A stretch of 64,000 nucleotides of DNA, from NCBI RefSeq assembly GCF_008365375.1, contig NZ_QOKW01000005.1:1-64000 (forward strand). Direction: 5' to 3'. How positions within the stretch are numbered: the first letter of the stretch is position 1; every line of letters starts with the position of its first letter. The notes beneath the pieces are model-generated. The model was not told where the DNA came from and ran no database searches. It was given only the letters and a program-made list of their open reading frames with translations. Origin of the DNA: Roseomonas genomospecies 6 (GTDB taxonomy: Bacteria; Pseudomonadota; Alphaproteobacteria; Azospirillales; Azospirillaceae). Positions 57,948 through 64,000 of the stretch are shown piece after piece. The position numbers were made by a program, and so were the translations under genes.

Positions 57948-59204
57948 TCAGGCCGGGTCCGCCCGTCCGGCCATCCGTCCGGCCAGCAGCGTCATCGGCT
58001 GGGTCAGCGCGGTGACCACCACGGCCATCAGCACCATGGCGGAGAAGCAGGCGTCCGACAGCACGCCCGCTTCCAGCAGGATGGTCAGGACGATCACTTC
58101 CATCAGCCCCTTACAGGACATCAGCGTGCCGAGCCGCCAGGAGTCCGCCCGGCTTTCACCCGCCAGCCGCGCGGGCAGGGTGGTGCCCAGGACCTTGCCG
58201 GCGACCGTGGCCACCGTCGCCAGCGCGAAGACCCACCATTGCGCCGAGGCGCCGAGGTCGAGATCGACCTTCAGACCGGTCAGGGTGAAGAAGAAGGGCA
58301 GCAGGATCAGCGTGGCGAAATGCTCCAGCCGGTCCAGGATGGCCGCCGCCAGCCGCCGCGGCATGACGGTGCCGGCCACGAAGGCGCCCAGGATGTAGTG
58401 AAGCCCGATCAGCTCCGTCACCGCGGCGGAGCCCAGGAGCGCCGCGCAGGTGACGACCACGGCCATATCGCCGACCTCGCCGTTCGGGGCGATGCGGTCC
58501 ATCAGCCGGGCCAGCAGGGGCCGGGCCAGCAGCTCCGTCGCGGCGAGATAGGCGAATCCCAGGACGGCGACCATCGCCACCCCGCCGAAGCCGCCGCTTC
58601 CCCCCGCCGCCCAGGCCAGAACGCCGGTGATGAGCAGCCAGAGCAGGGCATCGTTGACCGCCGCGTAGCCCAGCGCCAGCCGCCCGACCCGCTCCCTCAG
58701 CAGACCCATCTCGCGCAGGATCGCCCCCAGCACCGGCAGGGCCGTCACGCCGACGCAGATGCCGAAACCCGCGGCGAAGAGCAGCGGGTCGGCCTTCGGT
58801 CCGGCCATCTCCGGGAAGGCGCCCGCGATCCACCAGCCGAGCGACCCGCCGACCAGCGTCGGCACCATCATGCTGGACAGGCTGATCCCGGCGAAGGCGC
58901 GCCCGCGTCCGCGAAACTCCGCCAGATCCAGGTGAAGGCCGGTCAGGAAGGCGAAGAACACCACGGCCAGCAGAGCCAGACCCGACAGCGGCGCCAGCGA
59001 CGGCTTGGCGAACAGCGCCTGCCAGAGGTCCGGGACCAGATGGCCGAGCAGCGACGGGCCGAGCGCGATCCCGAACAGGATCTGCACCACGACCATCGGG
59101 ACCACCCGCCTCAACCCGGTCAGCCGCCACAGCAGGAAGGGGCCGGCGATCAGCAGGATGGCCTGGATCAGGAACAGCAGCGCCGGGGTCAGCGCGGCGG
59201 ACAA
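57948..59204 (-). CDS. Cation:proton antiporter (CPA2 family)
   Basis: A 418-residue membrane protein with about 12 helices and the Na+/H+ exchanger fold. The segment RLALGYAAVNDALLWLLITG carries the polar Asn-Asp pair in the core helices, and GLHYILGAFVAGTVMPR and LMSCKGLMEVIVLTI are typical late motifs. There is no TrkA-N domain. The start is read as TTG 59204, four bases after the engB stop, implying coupling with engB. Ion specificity unknown. Confidence 0.87.
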   Translation of the reverse strand: MSAALTPALLFLIQAILLIAGPFLLWRLTGLRRVVPMVVVQILFGIALGPSLLGHLVPDLWQALFAKPSLAPLSGLALLAVVFFAFLTGLHLDLAEFRGRGRAFAGISLSSMMVPTLVGGSLGWWIAGAFPEMAGPKADPLLFAAGFGICVGVTALPVLGAILREMGLLRERVGRLALGYAAVNDALLWLLITGVLAWAAGGSGGFGGVAMVAVLGFAYLAATELLARPLLARLMDRIAPNGEVGDMAVVVTCAALLGSAAVTELIGLHYILGAFVAGTVMPRRLAAAILDRLEHFATLILLPFFFTLTGLKVDLDLGASAQWWVFALATVATVAGKVLGTTLPARLAGESRADSWRLGTLMSCKGLMEVIVLTILLEAGVLSDACFSAMVLMAVVVTALTQPMTLLAGRMAGRADPA

Positions 59205-59208
59205 GGCG

Positions 59209-59871
59209 TCAGCCCAGGCTGGCGAGCTGGGCGATGCTGGCCCGCAACTCCGCGATTCCCTGGCCCTTCTCGGAGCTGGTGACGTGGATCTCCGGGAAGG
59301 CGGCGGGGTGTTTCTTCAGCGCCGCCACGGTGCGCTTGCTCACTTCGGCCAGCTCCTGCGACCTGACCTTGTCCGACTTGGTCAGGACGACGACGTAGGG
59401 CACCGCCGCCTGATCGAGCATGGTCATGATCTCCTCGTCGTTCGGCTTCAGCCCGTGGCGCGAATCGACCAGAACCAGCGCCCGGCGCAGCGTGACGCGG
59501 CCGCGCAGGAAGCGGCGGACCATGTCGTTCCAGATCTCGATCTTCTCCTTCGATTCCTTGGCGTAGCCGTAGCCGGGCATGTCCACCAGCTTCAGCCGGT
59601 TGCCGAGGTTGAAGAAGTTGAGCTGCTGGGTGCGGCCCGGCGTGTTGGAGGTGCGGGCCAGCGTCTTGCGCCCGGTCAGCGCGTTGACGAGGCTGGACTT
59701 GCCGACGTTGGAGCGGCCGGCGAAGGCGACCTCCGGCAGGTCGGCCTCCGGAAGCTGCTCCGCCGTCTGGGCGCCCCAGATGAAGTCGCATTCCTTGGCG
59801 AACAGAAGCCGCCCCGCTTCCAGGGCCTCCTCGTCGAAACCGGAGATCGGGGAGCTGTTGGAAGAGGTCAT
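59209..59871 (-). CDS. engB: Ribosome biogenesis GTPase YihA/YsxC (EngB)
   Basis: A 220-residue GTPase needed for large ribosomal subunit assembly. G1 is AGRSNVGKSS, G2 includes TSNTPGRTQ, G3 is DMPGYGYAK, G4 is LTKSDKV and G5 SSEKGQG. ATG 59871 is taken; the longer frame upstream to 59949 overlaps the terminator region and is not supported. It is part of the rpmH-rnpA-yidD-yidC-engB order. Confidence 0.95.
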   Translation of the reverse strand: MTSSNSSPISGFDEEALEAGRLLFAKECDFIWGAQTAEQLPEADLPEVAFAGRSNVGKSSLVNALTGRKTLARTSNTPGRTQQLNFFNLGNRLKLVDMPGYGYAKESKEKIEIWNDMVRRFLRGRVTLRRALVLVDSRHGLKPNDEEIMTMLDQAAVPYVVVLTKSDKVRSQELAEVSKRTVAALKKHPAAFPEIHVTSSEKGQGIAELRASIAQLASLG

Positions 59872-59927
59872 GGACGGCGCTTTCAAAGGACAAAGGCTGC
59901 GGATGATCGTGACCGGCCCAAAACATA

Positions 59928-59969
59928 ACCGCCGGCAAACGCCCGTCAAGGGAGGCGCTTGCCGGCGGT
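59928..59969 (-). terminator. Terminator downstream of yidC
   Basis: An 11-bp stem ACCGCCGGCAA (59928-59938) with TTGCCGGCGGT (59959-59969), extended by an inner CGCC/GGCG stem. On the minus strand it is followed by TATGTTTT. It lies about 50 bases after the yidC stop and before the engB start. Confidence 0.75.
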
Positions 59970-60017
59970 CGATGCCCTGATATCCAGGGGAGCCGGACGG
60001 TCAGACGGTAAGGAGCG

Positions 60018-61754
60018 TCAGGTCACCTTGACCCCGTCCTGCCGCATGATGATCCACTGCTGGGCGATGGACAGGGTGTTGTTCCAGGCCCAGTAGATCA
60101 CCAGACCAGCGGGGAAGCTGGCGAGCATGAAGGTGAAGATGATCGGCAGGAACTGGAACACCTTCTGCTGGATCGGATCGGGCGGTGCCGGGTTCAGCTT
60201 CTGCTGGAAGTACATGGTGATGCCCATGATGATCGGCCACAGGCCCAGCATCAGGAGGTGCGGCGGCTGCCACGGGATCAGACCGAACAGGTTGAAGATG
60301 GTGGTCGGATCGGGCGCGGACAGGTCGTGAATCCAGCCGAAGAACGGCGCGTGCCGCATCTCGATGGTCACGAACAGCACCTTGTACAGCGCGAAGAAGA
60401 CCGGGATCTGGATCAGGATCGGCAGGCAGCCCGACACCGGGGAGACCTTCTCGCGCTTGTACAGCGCCATCATCTCCTGATTCAGGCGGACCTTGTCGTC
60501 GCCGAAGCGGTCGCGCAGCTCCATCATCTTGGGCTGCAGCTTCTTCATCTTGGCCATAGCGTGATAGGACTTGTTGGCCAGCGGGAAGAAGGCCAGCTTC
60601 ACGATCACGGTGAAGACCAGGATGGCGACGCCGAAGTTGCCGAACAGGCGGCCCAGCAGGTCGAGCCCATAGAAGAACGGCTTGGTCAGGAAGTAGAACC
60701 AGCCGAAGTCGATCGCCAGATCGAAGTTGGCGATGCCCAGCTTGTCCGAATACTCGTCCAGCAGGCGGACCTGCTTGGCGCCGGCGAACAGGCGGTCGGT
60801 CAGCTCGATGGTGGCGCCGGGGGCGACCTCCACGGCCTTGCCCAGCGTGTCCACCTGATAGCGGTCGGTGCCTCCCGGCGCGGTGTGGACGAAGCGGGCG
60901 GTGACCGGGGCCTTCTGGTCCGGGACCAGCGAGACCAGCCAGTACTTGTCGGTGATGCCGATCCAGCCGCCGGTCGACTGGGCGGAGATGGTGCCGGCCT
61001 TGCGCAGGTCGTCGTACTTGTGCTCGTTCAGCTTGCCGTCGAAGACGCCGAGCGGGCCTTCGTGAAGGATGTAGTAGCCGTCGGTGTGCGGCGTGCCGGC
61101 GCGGCTGACGAGGCTGTAGGGCAGCAGGCTGACCGGGGTGGAACCGGTGTTGCGCACCTTCTGGGTGACCGTGAACATGAAGTTCGGATCGACCGCGATG
61201 GTGCGCTCGAACACCAAGCCCTTGCCGTTGTCCCAGGTCAGGGTCAGCGGCTGGTCCGGCGTCAGCGCCGTGCCGGTGGCGGTCCAGCGGGTGTCGGGAC
61301 CGGGAACCGGCTGCGACTTGTCCTCCGGAACCCAGCCGAACTCGGCGTAATAGGCCTCGGGCGTGCCGGCGGGGGCCAGCAGCACGATTTCCGGGCTCTT
61401 GGGGTCGGGGGTGACGCGGTAGTCGGCCAGCGTCAGGTCGTCGATGCGTCCCCCAACCAGATTGACCGATCCGTGCAGCGACGGCGTGTTGATCTTGACG
61501 CGCGTTCCGGCGGCCATCTGCTCGGCGAGCAGGCCGGCGCGGTCGCGGACCGCGGCGGGAGCGGCGGCACCGGGCACCGAACCGGGAGCGGCGCCCGGCG
61601 TGGGCGCGGCGCCCGGGGCGACCGACTGCTCCGTCTGGGCGGCCTGCTGCGCAGCTTGCTGCTGCACCCGGGGTCCCTCGTAGAAATACTGGAATCCCAG
61701 GAGGATGGCGATCGACAGAGCGATCGCGAGGATGAGGTTGCGTTGATCGGTCAT
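60018..61754 (-). CDS. yidC: Membrane protein insertase YidC
   Basis: A 578-residue inner-membrane insertase. Residue 6-24 is the first helix (LILAIALSIAILLGFQYFY), then a Gln/Ala/Pro-rich linker and a periplasmic beta domain. The insertase core begins near residue 360 with five helices; the groove arginine lies near FPLANKSYHAMAKMKKLQP, and CLPILIQIPVFFALYKVL and FPAGLVIYWAWNNTLSI are conserved. ATG 61754. yidD lies 26 bases upstream. Confidence 0.97.
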   Translation of the reverse strand: MTDQRNLILAIALSIAILLGFQYFYEGPRVQQQAAQQAAQTEQSVAPGAAPTPGAAPGSVPGAAAPAAVRDRAGLLAEQMAAGTRVKINTPSLHGSVNLVGGRIDDLTLADYRVTPDPKSPEIVLLAPAGTPEAYYAEFGWVPEDKSQPVPGPDTRWTATGTALTPDQPLTLTWDNGKGLVFERTIAVDPNFMFTVTQKVRNTGSTPVSLLPYSLVSRAGTPHTDGYYILHEGPLGVFDGKLNEHKYDDLRKAGTISAQSTGGWIGITDKYWLVSLVPDQKAPVTARFVHTAPGGTDRYQVDTLGKAVEVAPGATIELTDRLFAGAKQVRLLDEYSDKLGIANFDLAIDFGWFYFLTKPFFYGLDLLGRLFGNFGVAILVFTVIVKLAFFPLANKSYHAMAKMKKLQPKMMELRDRFGDDKVRLNQEMMALYKREKVSPVSGCLPILIQIPVFFALYKVLFVTIEMRHAPFFGWIHDLSAPDPTTIFNLFGLIPWQPPHLLMLGLWPIIMGITMYFQQKLNPAPPDPIQQKVFQFLPIIFTFMLASFPAGLVIYWAWNNTLSIAQQWIIMRQDGVKVT

Positions 61755-61780
61755 GGCATCCCGGTTGCCGTGGGCCTTCT

Positions 61781-62101
61781 TCAAGAAGGGGGCCGAACGC
61801 CGGTTTTCAGGCCGGCATGCGAATTGCTGCATCGATGCGCCGCCTCGTCCGGCCCGTGCGAACAGCGGGTGGACCGCCCCGGTTCGGGCACGGGGTCATA
61901 CCCCCACCCGCCCCAGGGATGGCAGCGCAGAAGCCTCCGGACGGTCAGCCAACTGCCCCGGATCGCTCCGTGCTTAGATAGCGCATCCAGCGCATAGTTT
62001 GAACAGGTCGGCTGAAATCGGCAGTGCCACCCGATGAAGGGCGACAGGGTCCACTGATAGCCGACCACGAGCGCGCGCAGAAAAAGGGCGAGCGGGCTCA
62101 C
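61781..62101 (-). CDS. yidD: Membrane protein insertion efficiency factor YidD
   Basis: A 106-residue protein. The family core is clear: [35 protein letters not shown] and [16 protein letters not shown]. It assists YidC and is anchored by an N-terminal amphipathic helix. GTG 62101 overlaps the rnpA stop by four bases (GTGA), indicating coupling. The last 30 residues after PVPEPG are not conserved-looking and contain several His and Cys. Confidence 0.93.
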   Translation of the reverse strand: MSPLALFLRALVVGYQWTLSPFIGWHCRFQPTCSNYALDALSKHGAIRGSWLTVRRLLRCHPWGGWGYDPVPEPGRSTRCSHGPDEAAHRCSNSHAGLKTGVRPPS

Positions 62102-62577
62102 GCGCCGGCCTCCCCGCCGCCGGAACCGTTGCCGGTCCCGCCGTTGGGTGTGACGGCGTTTGGCCCGCCAGTCGCCTCGTTCTTGGCCTCGTTCCTCGAC
62201 GCGTCGCGCCACAGGCCGAGACGTTTCAGCGCCGCTGTCAGATCGCCCAGCAGCTCCGTCCACGGCCTTTCGGCCGTCGCGGCGCGGGCCACCAGCACGA
62301 AATCGTGACCGGGGGCCGCGTGGGCGGTCAGAATTTGGCGGGCCGCTTCGCGAAGGCGGCGGCGTGCGCGATTGCGCACGACCGCGTTCCCCACTTTGCG
62401 GCTCGCCGTCAGGCCAAGACGAATCGGCGGCTCGCCAGGGGCGGGCCGCTGCCGTTCGTCGTGTCGGCGCACCTGCAGGATAAGGCCGGGAGCCACATGC
62501 TTGCGCCGTGTGCCGGCCACGGCCAGAAATTCCGGCCGCCGCTTCAGGCGCCCGACCCTGGGGTCCGGCGCCGCCAT
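62098..62577 (-). CDS. rnpA: Ribonuclease P protein component
   Basis: A 159-residue basic protein that helps the RNase P RNA process tRNA 5' ends. The RNR motif is in [18 protein letters not shown], and [16 protein letters not shown] and [11 protein letters not shown] are conserved. The C-terminal 30 residues (Gly/Asn-rich, [11 protein letters not shown]) extend beyond the usual length and overlap the yidD start. ATG 62577. Confidence 0.95.
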   Translation of the reverse strand: MAAPDPRVGRLKRRPEFLAVAGTRRKHVAPGLILQVRRHDERQRPAPGEPPIRLGLTASRKVGNAVVRNRARRRLREAARQILTAHAAPGHDFVLVARAATAERPWTELLGDLTAALKRLGLWRDASRNEAKNEATGGPNAVTPNGGTGNGSGGGEAGA

Positions 62578-62582
62578 GCGTA

Positions 62583-62717
62583 TCAGGCGCTCAGGACCTT
62601 GCGGCCCTTGGCGCGACGGCGGGCAATCACCTTGCGGCCACCGACGGTCGCCATGCGGGCGCGGAAGCCATGCCGGCGCTTGCGCACGATTTTGCTGGGC
62701 TGGAACGTGCGTTTCAC
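62583..62717 (-). CDS. rpmH: 50S ribosomal protein L34
   Basis: A 44-residue protein, normal for L34, beginning with [20 protein letters not shown] and ending GRKVLSA. The GTG at 62717 is set by the family N-terminus and a GAGGAG site nine bases upstream. rnpA starts five bases after the stop. Confidence 0.97.
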   Translation of the reverse strand: MKRTFQPSKIVRKRRHGFRARMATVGGRKVIARRRAKGRKVLSA

Positions 62718-62759
62718 GGCACCATACTCCTCGATCTCAGGGCAAAAAATGAGCCCCGC

Positions 62760-62788
62760 TGTATAGAGGTACCGCCCCCCGGAGTCAA
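62760..62788 (-). promoter_or_regulatory. Sigma-70-type promoter of rpmH-rnpA
   Basis: On the minus strand TTGACT (62788-62783) and TATACA (62765-62760) are separated by 17 bases, about 43 bases before the L34 start codon. This is the best consensus-like promoter noticed in the window. Confidence 0.8.
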
Positions 62789-62934
62789 TCACGCGCTGCC
62801 ACCCAAGCGGGGGAAATATTCTCCGTCCGGATGGACGGCGGTGCAAAGGGGGGTGAAAAGGGGTAGGCGGCTGCCTCCCCCGCCGTGCGGCGTGTTTACC
62901 CCCTGAAATCGCGAAAGGTCCGGGGGAAGTCGGC

Positions 62935-64000
62935 ATGCTGCACCGGCGGCAATTCATCGTGTCCAGAAACGCCCGCGCCCTTCGTCCGGATTGGGTGACG
63001 CGTGACATCGGAGGGCTGGTCCTGTCGCATGGGCCGGACCTGCCGGTGCGGCGCGTGCTGGGCGCGGACAAGACGGTGTGGCATCTGCTGGGTCTTCCCG
63101 TGCAGACCGACCCCGCCCGCCCCGACCCGGCGGAGGCGCTGGCCGAATCGCGGGCCGGGGCCATCGCGGACCTCTGCCGCTCCTGGACGGGCCGCTGGCT
63201 TCTGCTGAACAACCGCGCCGTTCACCTGGACACCGGCGGCACGCTCGGCTGCTTCTACGGGATGGTGGACGGCGATCTGACGCTGGCCTCCAGCGCCGGG
63301 GTGATGGCCGAACTGCTGGGGGACAAGGCCGTCTTCCGCCGCCCGCTGGCCCATGAGGCCGGGCTGGACTGGTACCCGCTGCCGGGCTCCGGGCTGGCGG
63401 GGGTGCGCCGGCTGCTGCCGACCCAGGTGCTCGACCCCGCGCGTCCGATGGACGACGAGGGGTTCCTGACCTTCCGCCGGCCCTTCCCGCCGGTTCCGCC
63501 GGGTTTTTCCGATTCGCTGGCCTATGACCGGATGGAATCGATCCTGGTCACCGCCATCCGCAACCTGCACCGCACCCTGTCGAATCCGGAAGCCTCGGGG
63601 CCGGAGGGCGGGAACCGCCCGCTGATGCTCCAGCTCACCGCCGGGTACGACACGCGGCTGCTGCTGGCCGCGGCCCACAAGGCGGAGGTGCCCTTTGCCA
63701 CCTTCACCTTCGACCACCGCGACCTGACGCCGGGCGACCGCAAGCTGCCGCCGAAGCTGGCCCGGCTGGCCGGGGTGGAGCATCACCTGATCCCCTGTCC
63801 GCCGCTGGACGCCCAGCGCGCGCGGGACTACGCCGCCCACACCGGCGGGCACACCGCGGCGATGGACGGGGAATTCTACGCCAACGGCGCCTGGGACGGC
63901 GTTCCGGAGGGGGCCGTCGTGCTGCACGGCGGGGTGTTCGAGGTGGCGCGCTGCTTCTACTGGGGCCAGATCCCGCCGGGCCTCGCCCCGGACGGAGAGG
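62935..64000 (+). CDS. Asparagine synthase-like protein, 3' end outside window
   Basis: The frame from ATG 62935 (GGGGGAAG upstream) stays open to the window edge, 355 codons. An N-terminal segment (about 20-140) resembles the Ntn glutaminase fold of asparagine synthase B but lacks the catalytic Cys2 ([11 protein letters not shown]). Around residue 235 a PP-loop-like [15 protein letters not shown] replaces the canonical LSGGxDSS of ATP-pyrophosphatase domains, and [12 protein letters not shown] follows. It may be a synthetase without glutaminase activity, of the kind found in polysaccharide or natural-product clusters. What follows the edge would decide. Confidence 0.72.
   Translation, partial: MLHRRQFIVSRNARALRPDWVTRDIGGLVLSHGPDLPVRRVLGADKTVWHLLGLPVQTDPARPDPAEALAESRAGAIADLCRSWTGRWLLLNNRAVHLDTGGTLGCFYGMVDGDLTLASSAGVMAELLGDKAVFRRPLAHEAGLDWYPLPGSGLAGVRRLLPTQVLDPARPMDDEGFLTFRRPFPPVPPGFSDSLAYDRMESILVTAIRNLHRTLSNPEASGPEGGNRPLMLQLTAGYDTRLLLAAAHKAEVPFATFTFDHRDLTPGDRKLPPKLARLAGVEHHLIPCPPLDAQRARDYAAHTGGHTAAMDGEFYANGAWDGVPEGAVVLHGGVFEVARCFYWGQIPPGLAPDGE

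Noticed and set aside
62718..62934. Replication origin next to rpmH
   Set aside because: rpmH can lie near oriC, but no DnaA-box cluster, AT-rich unwinding region or dnaA gene is visible here.
62896..63927. Minus-strand frame of 343 codons at the right edge
   Set aside because: It is the complement of the open asparagine-synthase-like gene, which has a start site, a PP-loop-like motif and sensible codon use.

Overview
The window is a GC-rich chromosomal segment from an alphaproteobacterium, most likely Azospirillum or a close Rhodospirillales relative. This is inferred from gene order and family content: the FYDLN-acid/aroA/cmk/rpsA/ihfB block, cobT-cobS-J protein-bolA, aroB-aroK/xerD, and rpmH-rnpA-yidD-yidC-engB-argB. 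No database was searched. Most of the sequence is ordinary housekeeping DNA with short intergenic gaps; accessory character is limited to a few places.

Layout. 1-5 kb: the 5' tip of an acyltransferase-3 gene, a VOC protein, an unrecognised helical protein, an Hsp20-DUF1150 heat-shock pair and a GtrB/GtrA-type lipid-linked sugar transfer pair, all on the minus strand. 5.3-12.7 kb: two large hybrid histidine kinases followed by a PleD-like REC-GGDEF diguanylate cyclase. 12.8-16 kb: two adjacent MoeA-family genes, the second fused to a periplasmic-binding-like domain. 16-18 kb: pirin, a small Cys-rich protein, tRNA-Ala(GGC) and a FYDLN-acid protein. 18.2-26 kb: gamma-glutamyltransferase, aroA, cmk, rpsA, DUF2189, ihfB and lapA. 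26-30 kb: two amino-acid oxidoreductases, then a small membrane protein and two DUF2382 genes behind an EcfG-like general-stress promoter. 30-33.4 kb: pyrF, trpF, a zinc-sensing (CZB) diguanylate cyclase and upp. 33.5-37.5 kb: ferric-iron permease and binding protein on opposite strands around a pirin gene, each with a Fur-like palindrome. 37.6-43.5 kb: an IalB-like protein, then cobT and cobS separated by a 484-bp inverted-repeat-bounded unit carrying a GxxExxY nuclease-like gene, a J-domain protein, bolA and an RHH protein. 43.6-50 kb: DUF2889, CBS, aroB, aroK, a conserved small membrane protein, an exported protein and xerD. 50-64 kb: malate synthase, DUF29, EamA exporter, accA, MAPEG, CorA, argB, an antiporter, engB, yidC, yidD, rnpA, rpmH and the start of an asparagine-synthase-like gene.

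The best candidate for something not routinely annotated is the 484-bp unit at 40127-40610. A 126-aa PD-(D/E)XK-like GxxExxY protein is bracketed by 33-bp inverted repeats (32 of 33 matching) built from roughly 9-bp CACGGA-type units, and it splits the cobT-cobS pair. A second, gene-less inverted repeat of similar periodic make-up lies upstream of aroA (20070-20146). Other points of interest are a 34-bp palindrome in front of the first hybrid kinase, that kinase's Hpt domain lacking its histidine, a heat-shock promoter plus possible RNA thermometer for hsp20, and several short tandem duplications immediately behind stop codons.
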